NCBI GenBank assembly: GCA_023397675.1
Contig: JAEWTV010000139.1
Coordinates: 124,001 to 188,000 of the forward strand
Direction of reading: 5' to 3'
Length of the DNA: 64,000 nucleotides
Source of the DNA: Bacillota bacterium
GTDB lineage: Bacteria > Bacillota > Clostridia > Acetivibrionales > JANLFN01
Positions within the stretch are counted from its first letter, which is position 1, and every line of letters starts with the position of its first letter. Both the position numbers and the translations under genes were made by a program. Positions 35,231 through 44,027 of this stretch are shown piece by piece. The notes beneath the pieces are model-generated. The model was given only the letters and a program-made list of their open reading frames with translations, did no database searches and was not told where the DNA came from.

Positions 35231-35251
35231 GCCTGAAAACTAGAAGGGCAA

Positions 35252-35280
35252 TTGAATTATTATTATTAAAATTATAGAAT
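35252..35280 (+). promoter_or_regulatory. likely promoter of the DbpA-like helicase transcript
   Basis: TTGAAT, a 17-bp spacer and TAGAAT predict a start near 35287, within the left arm of the long hairpin below. Confidence 0.4.
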
Positions 35281-35282
35281 AG

Positions 35283-35366
35283 ATAAGTTGAATTAAATAT
35301 TTAATAACGCATCATGTCCTTAATGCCGGCCATGATTGTATTATAAATGATTTTAATTCAACTTAT
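35283..35366 (+). repeat. 84-nt long inverted repeat (RNA hairpin) in the helicase leader
   Basis: ATAAGTTGAATTAAA at 35283-35297 pairs perfectly with TTTAATTCAACTTAT at 35352-35366. Inside it, ATCATGTCC pairs with GGCCATGAT (one mismatch) and the A/T-rich parts between also pair in part. The loop is about 8 nt. There is no T-run after it, so it is not a simple terminator. It could be a regulatory RNA structure or an old MITE-like insertion. Confidence 0.6.
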
Positions 35367-35405
35367 TACATATGTAATAGGATAAAGAAAATTCTGATTT
35401 GATAC

Positions 35406-35435
35406 CATTTGCATTTGGCTTTAGAAATGCAAATG
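35406..35435 (+). repeat. second hairpin in the helicase leader
   Basis: CATTTGCATTT pairs perfectly with AAATGCAAATG around an 8-nt loop. It lies about 96 nt before the start codon. The remaining leader (35436-35531) is A/T-rich with no further clear structure. Confidence 0.55.
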
Positions 35436-35531
35436 ATACATAAGAAATTTACTTCATCCTATATAGATAAAAACATAAAAAGAAATATACTTCAAACAAT
35501 AATTTAAAAATAGTATGAAAGAGATGACCAT

Positions 35532-36977
35532 ATGACTGACAAAAACTTTATTAATTATCATTTGGATAATGAGTTGTTAAAAGCAATTGAATTACTTGGT
35601 TTCAAAAGTCCTACAGCTGTACAGGAAAAGGTTATACCTACTGTATTGAATAAAAATGATGTAATAGTAAAATCCCAAACTGGAAGCGGTAAAACCGCTG
35701 CATTCGCAATTCCCATTTGTCAATTGGTTGACTGGGACGAAAATAAACCTCAGGCGTTAGTTGTTACACCTACCAGAGAACTGGCCATTCAGGTCAAAGA
35801 AGACATTTTTAACATCGGAAGATTTAAAAGGCTTAAGGTAGCTGCAATATACGGAAAGTCTCCTTTTTATGATCAGGAAAAAGAACTTAAGCAAAAAACA
35901 CATGTGGTGGTTGGAACACCAGGGCGTATTATAGACCATTTGGAAAGAGGTACGTTTGATACATCGGAAATAAAATATCTTGTTATTGATGAGGCTGATG
36001 AAATGCTGGATATGGGATTTATTGAACAAATAGAGACTATTGCAGACAATTTACCCAAAGAGCGTACTACAATGCTTTTTTCAGCTACAATGCCAAAGGA
36101 TATACAGAATCTATGTAACAACTATATGAAAGATCCTATAAACGTGGAAATAGTAGATAAAAAACCTACTGTGGATATTATATGTCAGGAAAGATACATT
36201 ATAGATGAATCTGGTAAAGTAGAACTCTTGAAAGATATAACCATAGTTGAAAATCCAGATAGATGCATTATATTTTGTAATACCAAGCAAAAGGTAGATG
36301 AGATTTACGACAAATTATCCAATCTTGATTATCCATGTGAGAAGATTCATGGTGGAATGGAACAACGTGATAGATTAAGGGTCATGAATGATTTTAAACG
36401 AGGGTATTTCAGGTACATGGTGGCCACTGATGTCGCAGCAAGGGGAATTGACATAGACGATATTTCACTTGTTATTAATTATGATATACCACAAGACAGT
36501 GAGAGCTATGTTCACAGGATAGGAAGAACCGGGCGCATAGGCAGGGAAGGCAAGGCAATTACTTTTGTTACACAAAACGAAACTAAATTTCTTAATGATA
36601 TCCATAAATATATTGGTAAAGAAATTAACCTGAAAGAAAGACCTGACAAAGAAACAGTGAATAATTTAGAACAAAAATTTCTTGATAAGAGTAATAAAGC
36701 ACCTGAAATTAAGGAAACTAAAGGTTCAGAATTAAGCAAAGAAATTATGAAATTGCATATAAATGCAGGAAAGAAAACAAAGATGAGACCGGTAGACATT
36801 GTGGGTACTCTTTGCAGTATCAAAGGTATGACAGCGGCAGATATAGGAATTATTAATATTGTTGATGTATCTACTTTCGTTGAAATACTCAATAACAAAG
36901 GTGAATTTGTTTTTAATGAGTTACAGAACAAACCTATTAAAGGAAGGCTTCGCAAGGTGAGCAAAGTAGAAATATAA
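35532..36977 (+). CDS. dbpA: DEAD-box RNA helicase, DbpA/YxiN type
   Basis: This 481-aa protein has a complete helicase core ([58 protein letters not shown]). The C-terminal ~75-residue domain (KEIMKLHINAGKKTKMRPVD, then IVGTLCSIKGMTAADIGII, ending KPIKGRLRKV) is the RRM-like DbpA domain. That domain binds hairpin 92 of 23S rRNA and targets large-subunit assembly. An AAAGAGATG site precedes the ATG. A YkgJ-type gene follows after 25 bp, likely in the same operon. The leader of ~245 nt is highly structured. Confidence 0.9.
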   Translation: MTDKNFINYHLDNELLKAIELLGFKSPTAVQEKVIPTVLNKNDVIVKSQTGSGKTAAFAIPICQLVDWDENKPQALVVTPTRELAIQVKEDIFNIGRFKRLKVAAIYGKSPFYDQEKELKQKTHVVVGTPGRIIDHLERGTFDTSEIKYLVIDEADEMLDMGFIEQIETIADNLPKERTTMLFSATMPKDIQNLCNNYMKDPINVEIVDKKPTVDIICQERYIIDESGKVELLKDITIVENPDRCIIFCNTKQKVDEIYDKLSNLDYPCEKIHGGMEQRDRLRVMNDFKRGYFRYMVATDVAARGIDIDDISLVINYDIPQDSESYVHRIGRTGRIGREGKAITFVTQNETKFLNDIHKYIGKEINLKERPDKETVNNLEQKFLDKSNKAPEIKETKGSELSKEIMKLHINAGKKTKMRPVDIVGTLCSIKGMTAADIGIINIVDVSTFVEILNNKGEFVFNELQNKPIKGRLRKVSKVEI

Positions 36978-37002
36978 ACGATGACTAATTAGCGGAGGAA
37001 CC

Positions 37003-37737
37003 ATGTTAAATAATAGTTATGGATGTGAAATAATTAATCTGTATGAAAAGATTGATATGAAAATTGAAGCCCATTATAAGGATAAAAAAAGACAGGCGCC
37101 TTGTGCTAAGGGTTGTGCTTCATGCTGCAGTCAATTCTTTGAGATATCTGAAGCTGAATATGTTATTATACTTAATCACTTAAAGGAATGGGATAAAAAT
37201 AAACTTGATTATATAATAGAGACGGCAAATATTTATTCACAGGTGCTTGAAAAGCACCACAATAAGTTTTATAAAAAATATTTTTCTAAAGATGTAACGG
37301 AAGAATTATCATTAGATAATTATTATAAAGATTCAGAAAGATTTAAAATCCATATTCCATGCGTATTTCTTAGTGAAGAAGGTGCCTGTACCATTTACAA
37401 GGTCAGGCCATTGGTTTGCAGAACTACAGGTGTAGGATTTAAGTATAATTTTGAATTTGGTAATATTTGCAGGGAAATCAGATCGGCATTTTTGGCAAGG
37501 CGCTGGCAAGCTGATTTGAGGGAGTTCCAAAATGATATTCTCTCTGTTAACTGGCTGGAGAGTGGGGAAGATTCTAGCTATCAGACAATAGAACGAAGAC
37601 AATATCCGATGTTCTACTTTATAAAAGAATCGTTTAAAGAGGATGGACACGGCTTTTCAGATGCACGTCTGAGCAGCTATTTTAACCTGGAAAAGATGGA
37701 TTTAATTGCTCAACTTATTGAGAATAGTCCCAAATAA
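37003..37737 (+). CDS. YkgJ family cysteine-cluster protein
   Basis: The 244-aa product has the YkgJ cluster: CAKGCASCCSQFFEIS (residues ~32-47), then CVFLSEEGACTIYKVRPLVC in the middle and a later Cys. These Cys residues are thought to bind a metal or Fe-S cluster; the function of the family is unknown. It is soluble and without a signal peptide. A GCGGAGGA site precedes the ATG. It starts 25 bp after the DbpA-like helicase, so a link to RNA or ribosomes is possible but unproven. Confidence 0.85.
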   Translation: MLNNSYGCEIINLYEKIDMKIEAHYKDKKRQAPCAKGCASCCSQFFEISEAEYVIILNHLKEWDKNKLDYIIETANIYSQVLEKHHNKFYKKYFSKDVTEELSLDNYYKDSERFKIHIPCVFLSEEGACTIYKVRPLVCRTTGVGFKYNFEFGNICREIRSAFLARRWQADLREFQNDILSVNWLESGEDSSYQTIERRQYPMFYFIKESFKEDGHGFSDARLSSYFNLEKMDLIAQLIENSPK

Positions 37738-37798
37738 TTAAAAATCATTAAAGCCATGAGAAAATAACTCAATTACAATATAATCTGAAAAAGAGGTA

Positions 37799-37960
37799 TA
37801 GCATGAAAGACTTTAGTCTGAAATGCTAATGCACATTGTCTGTTTTGTTGAACAAAACAAATGACAGGTGCAATAAAATAAATTTAACCCCATAAAAAAG
37901 TGTTTCAACACTTTTTGCGTGCCCGGTGGGACAATTCATTTGGCACATCGGGGACATGGA
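37799..37960 (+). promoter_or_regulatory. structured leader before the S1-domain gene
   Basis: Four stem-loops can be read: AGCAT..AGACT/AGTCT..ATGCT (37799-37828), GTTTTGTT/AACAAAAC (~37846-37862), AAAAAGTGT/ACACTTTTT (37895-37916, terminator-like) and CCCGGTG/CACATCGGG (~37921-37952). A mini-frame of eight codons with an AGAGG site starts at the ATG in the first stem. A TATAAT at 37779 may be the -10. The leader could sense ribosomes or the S1 protein itself. Confidence 0.4.
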
Positions 37961-37967
37961 GGGTAAG

Positions 37968-38810
37968 ATGATAGAATTAGGCAGAATTCAGACACTTGAA
38001 ATAATAAGAAAAACTCAGATAGGGGTATACCTGAACTCCAAAAATGACAAAAGGCATATCGACATTTTGCTGCCAAAGAGCCAAGTACCAGATGATGTTG
38101 AAGTTGGTGACGAAATTGAGGTGTTTGTTTATAAGGATTCCGAGGACAGAATGATATCGACTGTAAGAAAACCAAAGCTTACATTGGGTGAACTGGCAAT
38201 TTTAAAAGTAGTGGAAACCACAAATATTGGTGCTTTTTTGGATTGGGGTTTGGAAAAGGACTTGTTTTTACCATTCAGAGAACAGGTAGGTAAGGTCACA
38301 AAGGATAGTTCATATTTAGTGGGGTTATATATTGATAATAGCCACAGATTATGTGCAACAATGAATATATATAATCTTCTGAGCAGCGAATCACCTTTTA
38401 AAGAAAATGACAGAGTACGTGGAACCATTTTTGGTATCAGTAAGGAAGTAGGAGCTTTTGTAGCTGTAGATAATAAATACCACGGTTTGATTCCTAATAA
38501 AGAGCTTTATGGTAGTTTTGTTCAGGGCGATAATGTTGAAGTAAGAATTAAAAAGGTTCGGACGGATGGAAAACTGGAACTTAGTCTCAGAAAAGAAACC
38601 TATAATGAGATAGAAGGCGATGCTCAAAAAATTATGGATAAGTTGAAATTAGGCGGAGGTGTGCTGCTGATAAATGATAACAGCTCCCCTGAACTTATTA
38701 AATCCGAGTTAAATATGAGCAAAGGTGCTTTTAAAAGAGCTGCCGGACGGCTTTTAAAGGAAGGTGCCATTGAATTTACAAATGAAGGTATTAAGTTGAC
38801 GTGGAAATAA
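37968..38810 (+). CDS. CvfB-like S1 RNA-binding protein
   Basis: I chose the ATG at 37968, directly after GGAGGG; the longer frame starts in the structured leader. The 280-aa protein has S1-type OB folds: residues ~1-60 (IGVYLNSKND), ~65-130 (NIGAFLDWGLEKDLFLPFRE) and ~140-210 (GAFVAVDNKYHGLIPNKEL; VRIKKVRTDGKLELSLRK). A C-terminal winged helix follows (MSKGAFKRAAGRLLKEGAIE). This is the CvfB/YitL layout, linked in Staphylococcus to RNA binding and virulence regulation. It acts in the cytoplasm on RNA. A bidirectional terminator separates it from the convergent cold-shock gene. Confidence 0.87.
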   Translation: MIELGRIQTLEIIRKTQIGVYLNSKNDKRHIDILLPKSQVPDDVEVGDEIEVFVYKDSEDRMISTVRKPKLTLGELAILKVVETTNIGAFLDWGLEKDLFLPFREQVGKVTKDSSYLVGLYIDNSHRLCATMNIYNLLSSESPFKENDRVRGTIFGISKEVGAFVAVDNKYHGLIPNKELYGSFVQGDNVEVRIKKVRTDGKLELSLRKETYNEIEGDAQKIMDKLKLGGGVLLINDNSSPELIKSELNMSKGAFKRAAGRLLKEGAIEFTNEGIKLTWK

Positions 38811-38828
38811 AAATTCAAATATAAAAGG

Positions 38829-38863
38829 AAAATGGCATGGTAATTATATACCAATGCCATTTT
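38829..38863. terminator. bidirectional terminator between the S1 and csp genes
   Basis: AAAATGGCAT pairs with ATGCCATTTT, with inner GGTA/TACC pairing. It serves both convergent genes. Confidence 0.8.
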
Positions 38864-38874
38864 CTGTAGTTGGT

Positions 38875-39072
38875 TTAAGAAACAGTTACATTTGTGGCTT
38901 GAGGTCCACGCTGGCCTTTTTCAATATCAAATTGCACCCTTTGACCTTCATCAAGCGATTTATATCCATCAGATTTTATAGCGGAAAAATGCACAAATAC
39001 ATCCTCCCCGCCTTCTCTTTCAATAAATCCGAATCCCTTTTCAGCATTAAACCATTTTACTGTGCCATACAT
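38875..39072 (-). CDS. csp: cold-shock protein (CspA family)
   Basis: This 65-aa protein is a single cold-shock domain with RNP1 KGFGFIE and RNP2 DVFVHFSAI. It binds single-stranded RNA/DNA and prevents RNA secondary structure. I use the ATG at 39072, eight bases after GGAGG; a GTG at 39081 overlaps the site. The leader holds a perfect 32-bp palindrome (39097-39128) about 25 bp upstream of the ATG. It is convergent with the S1 gene and next to the RNA helicases. Confidence 0.95.
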   Translation of the reverse strand: MYGTVKWFNAEKGFGFIEREGGEDVFVHFSAIKSDGYKSLDEGQRVQFDIEKGQRGPQATNVTVS

Positions 39073-39096
39073 ACTAATCACCTCCGAACAATTAAG

Positions 39097-39128
39097 GATA
39101 AAAAGATTTTCATGAAAATCTTTTTATC
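39097..39128. repeat. perfect 32-bp palindrome in the csp leader
   Basis: Two 16-bp arms, GATAAAAAGATTTTCA and its exact reverse complement, meet without a spacer. On the minus strand it would form a hairpin in the csp 5' UTR, ending ~13 nt before the GGAGG site. It could regulate translation or mRNA stability, or be a protein-binding site. Confidence 0.6.
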
Positions 39129-39277
39129 ACATTAATAGTATGTTTATAGGAGCTTAGAGATATTCTTAAAATAATTAAGATAATGTCTATCTTTTACCAC
39201 AAAATGCAATAAATTAAATCATTACTAAAACTAAAACCGGTAAAAATATGACTATGATGTTGCGAAGGAGTGTTACT

Positions 39278-39478
39278 ATGAATTTTTGTAAATGCGGATC
39301 TATTGAGATAAATGGGAAGTGCAGCAACGAACATTGTCCATATAAGAGTACAAAGAATAAAGACTGGGTTATAGATGGAAGAGTAATTAATTTTAAAAAG
39401 TCAGTTACTTATGAAGATGCTGTGGGAGTTGCAAGAAGGCTCAATACAAAAGATAAAAATACAAAAGATTTATTGTAG
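39278..39478 (+). CDS. small putative zinc-binding protein, 66 aa
   Basis: The ATG at 39278 follows AAGGAG at normal spacing; upstream frame ATGs have none. The N-terminus has CKC...CSNEHCPYK, spaced like a small metal site. A short basic/hydrophobic region (DWVIDGRVINFKKSVTYEDA) follows. No family recognised. It is alone, with the next gene 274 bp away. Confidence 0.6.
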   Translation: MNFCKCGSIEINGKCSNEHCPYKSTKNKDWVIDGRVINFKKSVTYEDAVGVARRLNTKDKNTKDLL

Positions 39479-39641
39479 TATTTAGGCCTATTGTCATATG
39501 CAGATATAACTTTAATTTACCAGCTTTATTTTTATACCTAGACATAACAAGTTGATAAGTAAAAGAAAGGGCTAAAAATTAGCAATCCTTTAATATAAGG
39601 AGACATTTAAGCAAATAGGTCAGAAAAGGCTCTATAAATTC

Positions 39642-39686
39642 AAAAAACAGGCAAAAATTTCTCTGGAAATAACCTGTTTTTTTTTA
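39642..39686 (+). terminator. intrinsic terminator
   Basis: AAAAAACAGG pairs with CCTGTTTTTT, with weak inner AAATTTC/GAAAT pairing, and more T follow. It ends the transcript from 39278. A smaller hairpin (AAAGG..GCTAA/TTAGC..CCTTT, 39565-39591) lies upstream. Confidence 0.7.
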
Positions 39687-39751
39687 TATTATTATTTAAG
39701 TTGCTTAATAATTAATTGTAATAACTATTTTTAAAAAGGAAAGGCAGGAAA

Positions 39752-40228
39752 ATGGACGATATAAGAAAGGATCTTGCACTAAGGATTTTCAAAACTTTTG
39801 GCAGGTTCAGCAAACTAAACTGGAATCAGAGTCCTATCGAGGCTTTAAGAGGGAGTGAATTATTTACTCTTTTTAGTATAAGGCAATTAATTGATGACCC
39901 TAATTCATCTTCAAAGGTGACTTGTATCAGCAAAATGCTTGGTGTCGCGCCTCCTATGGTAACTCAGCAGGTTACAAGTCTGGAGCAAAAGGGGTACGTT
40001 GAACGTAGTACGAATAAGGATGACCGGCGTTCGGTAGAAATCATTCTGACCCCAAAAGGCATTGAGACGGTCGAAACAGCAAAAAACGAGTATTATAAAT
40101 GTTTCGAAGGTCTTGTAGATTATCTAGGAGCACATAAAAGCGATCAGCTTATAGAATTATTGAACATGGTTTTTAACTACTTCAAGGGTATTGAAGAGAA
40201 TAATAATAAAGGAGAAACTAATAGATGA
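39752..40228 (+). CDS. MarR-family transcriptional regulator
   Basis: This 158-aa winged-helix protein has the MarR core (VTCISKMLGVAPPMVTQQVT for the HTH; LEQKGYVERSTNKDDRRSVE for the wing). MarR proteins repress transport or stress genes as dimers and release DNA on binding small molecules or after oxidation. An AAAGGAAAGG site precedes the ATG. Its TGA overlaps the ATG of the RND gene by 4 bp, so the two are translationally coupled, and the regulator very likely controls its own operon. Confidence 0.9.
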   Translation: MDDIRKDLALRIFKTFGRFSKLNWNQSPIEALRGSELFTLFSIRQLIDDPNSSSKVTCISKMLGVAPPMVTQQVTSLEQKGYVERSTNKDDRRSVEIILTPKGIETVETAKNEYYKCFEGLVDYLGAHKSDQLIELLNMVFNYFKGIEENNNKGETNR

Positions 40229-43200
40229 ACATTTTTACAAAATTTTCGCTCAAGAACGTATCGGCGATCATTATTCTTTGCGTACTGATTGTTTTTGGCG
40301 GACTGTATTCCACTCAATCGCTTAAAAAGGAGACAATGCCTGATATCAATATTCCTATAGTAAGTGTTATTACGGTATATCCTGGTGCATCACCAAGTGA
40401 TATCCAGGAAAAGGTTACAAAACCTTTGGAAGAATTGGTGTCAAGTGTTAATGGACTAAAAACCGTAAACTCAACTTCTTCCGAAAATGTATCTGTAATA
40501 GTTGCTGAATTTGATTATTCTGCTGACATGGAGAAAATGCAGCGTAAAATTGAGGATGCAATAAAGACTGCAAAACTGCCCGAAAATGTTAATGCTCCCA
40601 AAGTAGCACGTATTGACTTTACGTCTATGCCTGTTCTCAGTGTAAGCATATCAAATAATAAGCTGAATCCTCAGGAACTGGAACAAAAGGTAAGGGAAAT
40701 AATCCTTCCGAGTATAACCGGAATAAACGGGGTTGGTCAGGTACAGCTTGCAAGTGATTCTCAGAAGGCAGTATATATTAAACTTTTGCCTTCCAAACTT
40801 AAAGAATATAACCTGAGTTTGCAGACAGTTACCCAGCTGCTTCAAGCAAATAATTTATCCTTCCCGGCAGGTTCCTTAAGTATTAATGGTACAGTGGAAC
40901 CCATTAAGGTAACAGGTAAATTCAACTCTTTAGACGAGCTGAAAAACATGAAGCTTCCTGTTATACCTAACACACAGTCTATGATGAGTTCTGTACTTGG
41001 AAGTACTCTTCAAGGGATGAGCCAGGCATTTAATGGACAGCTCAAACTTGTTGCTGCCATACAGGAATACCAATCGAAGTTAGTTGCAGCACAATTCACA
41101 GTCAGTAGTGCAAACCAAACCCTTAATAACCCCAATGCTACTTCACAGGAAAAACAGGCTGCATCAGCTACAATTCAGCAATTAACGCCCAATATTAAGA
41201 TGATGGAGTCTGCCCTGGAGCAAATGAATGCACAGCTCAAACAAGTACAGGCGCAGGTGAGCCAGCAATCTGGGGCTTCTGCAGGTCTTAATGCGGGTGA
41301 CAAAACTGCTCAGAATGACGGTAAGTCACAGCAGGCAACCGATTTAAGTTCACTTAAGCTGGTTTCGCTTAGCGACATTGCAGAAATTACAGTAGGGACA
41401 GATAATGTTACAACCTTCAGCAGAACAAACGGCGATCCCAGTGTCATATTACAGGTTATGAAGACTCAGGAATCAAACACGGTAGATGTTTCAGAAGCTG
41501 TTATGGATAAACTGAACAGTATTAAAAATCTGCTGCCGGGCGGAACTGAAACCAAGGTTTCAATTATACTTAACCAGGCAGACTATGTAAATGAATCAAT
41601 AAGGGGTATGCTTGAGGAGGGACTTGCAGGTATATTGCTTGCTTTCCTTGTAATACTCGTATTCCTCAGAAATTTCAGAACAACCATCATAGCGTGCGTT
41701 TCAATTCCTTTATCAGTTCTGATTACACTTATTGTATTAAAGCAGGCAAATGTTACTCTTAACATACTTACACTTGGCGGTCTGTCGGTTGCGATAGGAA
41801 GAATTGTTGATGACTCGATAGTCGTTATTGAAAACATTTACAGGCGTCTTCAGACTGAAGACATTAGAAATGTTGATCTTATAAAGATTGCAACAAAAGA
41901 GGTGGCTTCGGCTATAACTTCCTCAACCCTCACAACTGTTTCGGTTTTTGTGCCGATAGTATTTGTAGGAGGCCTTGCAGGCGTAATGTTCAAGCCGTTT
42001 GCACTGACACTTGGAACTGCGATGCTTTCTTCACTTCTCGTAGCAGTTACTGTAATACCTGTACTTTCAAAAATATTGCTTCTTAAATCCAAGAGGATTA
42101 AACATAATGAATTCCATGAAGGAAGGTTTATGAAATCCTATGAAAAGCTTCTTGTATCTTCATTGAATCATAAGGTTAGAACCCTTGTAATTGTTTTGGC
42201 AGTGCTGATTGCAACCATGGCTTTGGTGCCAAGTATAGGAACAAGCTTCATGCAGCAACAAAAGGAGCAGTATATTAATATAAGTATGGATTATCCAGCA
42301 GGTACCGATCCAAAAGTGGTAAATGAAAAGGCACTGGAAATTGAGAAAGTCCTTTCACAGGTAAAAGAAATAGATAAGTACCAGACAACTGTGGGTTCAT
42401 CCTCTACTAACATGATGTCCATGATGGAAAACAACAGTGCTGGTAAAATAATGATACACCTAACCAGTCAGTCTGAACTTAATAAGGTTATAAATACATT
42501 GAAGGAGAAGATACCTTCTGTTTCCGGAAAGGCCAGATTTACTATCACGCAGACTAATCCTTCGGGAGACGGAACAAATAGTATCAACAATATTGAAGTT
42601 GACATTACAGGTAATGACATAAACAAAATCAAGACTGTTGCACAGCAGGTTACAAAGGAACTTTCCCCGGTAAAGGGTCTTGAAGAGGTAAGCAATAACC
42701 TCAGCGAGTCAAAACCTGAAATATCTATAGCAGTGGACCAGGAGAAAGCAAGCAGGCTTGGGCTTTCTGCGGCACAAATAGGTATGACTATAAACAGCCT
42801 TTTAAAGAACAGCACAGCTACTAATGTGATGGTTGATAATAAGACCCTTGACGTTCTTATCGGATTGAAGCTTGATACAGTTAGCAAAATGGATGATATA
42901 AAGGCAATTGAGTTAACCTCACAGACAGGAGCTACTGTAAAGGTTGGAGACATAGCAGAGGTTAAGGAAGTACCTGGGGCAGTGGGAATTTACAGCCTTG
43001 ATGGTAAGGAGTTTGCCAAAGTTACCGGAAAAATAACTACAAAGGATACCGGTGCTGTATCACAAAAGGTACAAAAAATAATTAAAGGTATAAGCCTGCC
43101 TGATGGTGTTGAAATAAAAATGGGCGGAATAACTGAAATGATGGGAGATACATTCTCACAGATGGGCTTTGCAATGCTCATTGCAGTTTGTCTTGTATTC

Positions 43201-43686
43201 CTTGTTATGCTTGTTGCTCTTGGTACAGCCAGAGCCCCATTTGCAATACTGTTCTCGCTTCCGCTTGCTGCTATCGGAGGTTTGATAGCACTATTCGTTA
43301 CAGGACTACCGATAGATATGCCTTCAATGATAGGCGCATTAATGCTCATAGGTATTGTTGTTACCAATGCAATAGTTCTTATTGACAGAGTCCAGCAGAA
43401 GCTCAAAGATGGCTTTACTGTCAGGGAAGCTCTTCTGGAGGCGGGAAGGATACGTATAAGGCCTATACTAATGACTGCAATAGCAACAATGGCTGCTTTG
43501 CTGCCTATGGCTTTTGGAATGACAAAAGGTTCTACCATGTCGCAGTCACTTGCTGTTATTGTTATCGGTGGTTTGTTGACATCTACATTCCTGACTTTGA
43601 TAGTTGTACCTGTTGTTTTTGAAGGCCTTGATAATTTGAGAAACAAAATATTTGGCAACAGCAAAGCTAAGGAAATTTCACAATAA
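40225..43686 (+). CDS. RND-family efflux transporter with a coiled-coil insertion
   Basis: This 1153-aa protein is an HAE1/SwrC-like RND pump. Twelve membrane segments fall in two groups, with the first at residues ~8-28, and conserved segments GRIVDDSIVVIENIYRR (TM4 acidic relay) and LMLIGIVVTNAIVLIDRV are clear. It exports drugs, peptides or lipids using the proton gradient. Unlike AcrB, it has ~125 extra residues (about 250-380) rich in Gln, Ala and Ser with coiled-coil character inside the first porter domain. No membrane fusion protein or outer membrane gene is nearby, as expected for a Gram-positive. It is coupled to the MarR gene. Confidence 0.9.
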   Translation: MNIFTKFSLKNVSAIIILCVLIVFGGLYSTQSLKKETMPDINIPIVSVITVYPGASPSDIQEKVTKPLEELVSSVNGLKTVNSTSSENVSVIVAEFDYSADMEKMQRKIEDAIKTAKLPENVNAPKVARIDFTSMPVLSVSISNNKLNPQELEQKVREIILPSITGINGVGQVQLASDSQKAVYIKLLPSKLKEYNLSLQTVTQLLQANNLSFPAGSLSINGTVEPIKVTGKFNSLDELKNMKLPVIPNTQSMMSSVLGSTLQGMSQAFNGQLKLVAAIQEYQSKLVAAQFTVSSANQTLNNPNATSQEKQAASATIQQLTPNIKMMESALEQMNAQLKQVQAQVSQQSGASAGLNAGDKTAQNDGKSQQATDLSSLKLVSLSDIAEITVGTDNVTTFSRTNGDPSVILQVMKTQESNTVDVSEAVMDKLNSIKNLLPGGTETKVSIILNQADYVNESIRGMLEEGLAGILLAFLVILVFLRNFRTTIIACVSIPLSVLITLIVLKQANVTLNILTLGGLSVAIGRIVDDSIVVIENIYRRLQTEDIRNVDLIKIATKEVASAITSSTLTTVSVFVPIVFVGGLAGVMFKPFALTLGTAMLSSLLVAVTVIPVLSKILLLKSKRIKHNEFHEGRFMKSYEKLLVSSLNHKVRTLVIVLAVLIATMALVPSIGTSFMQQQKEQYINISMDYPAGTDPKVVNEKALEIEKVLSQVKEIDKYQTTVGSSSTNMMSMMENNSAGKIMIHLTSQSELNKVINTLKEKIPSVSGKARFTITQTNPSGDGTNSINNIEVDITGNDINKIKTVAQQVTKELSPVKGLEEVSNNLSESKPEISIAVDQEKASRLGLSAAQIGMTINSLLKNSTATNVMVDNKTLDVLIGLKLDTVSKMDDIKAIELTSQTGATVKVGDIAEVKEVPGAVGIYSLDGKEFAKVTGKITTKDTGAVSQKVQKIIKGISLPDGVEIKMGGITEMMGDTFSQMGFAMLIAVCLVFLVMLVALGTARAPFAILFSLPLAAIGGLIALFVTGLPIDMPSMIGALMLIGIVVTNAIVLIDRVQQKLKDGFTVREALLEAGRIRIRPILMTAIATMAALLPMAFGMTKGSTMSQSLAVIVIGGLLTSTFLTLIVVPVVFEGLDNLRNKIFGNSKAKEISQ

Positions 43687-43706
43687 TATTAAATTTACTA
43701 AATTTG

Positions 43707-43734
43707 AAAAGCAGGCAGTTAATGCCTGCTTTTT
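43707..43734 (+). terminator. intrinsic terminator after the RND gene
   Basis: AAAAGCAGGC pairs with GCCTGCTTTT around an 8-nt loop. Confidence 0.85.
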
Positions 43735-43874
43735 GTTACTAAAAAATAATTATTGATTTCAATAATATATGTAAAAAATAAATATATATTTTTATTTAAA
43801 TCCAGGAATACTATAAGTTATGTGCTTTATTAAAAAAAACTTTGTTAATTTTTTATTAATTGAATAACCAGTTA

Positions 43875-43903
43875 TTGAAAACTTCATCGATTTATGTTAC
43901 GAT
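43875..43903 (+). promoter_or_regulatory. likely sigma-A promoter of pckG
   Basis: TTGAAA, a 17-bp spacer and TACGAT give a predicted start ~113 nt before the ATG. In the 341-bp gap 43687-44027 I see only this promoter and the terminator at 43707; the rest is A/T-rich. Confidence 0.45.
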
Positions 43904-44027
43904 TTAATTAAAAATTTATCAAAGAACATATTACAATTGCTGAAACATTGTCAATTCGGTTAAAACTCAACTGAAAACAAAGTATTGTAATTTAATATGA
44001 TAAGTCATCTTAGGAGGGTGATTTTGA

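Noticed and set aside
42990..43664. A 224-codon open frame on the minus strand inside the RND gene.
   Set aside because: It is a mirror of the strongly coding plus strand, with no ribosome site and no protein-like pattern.
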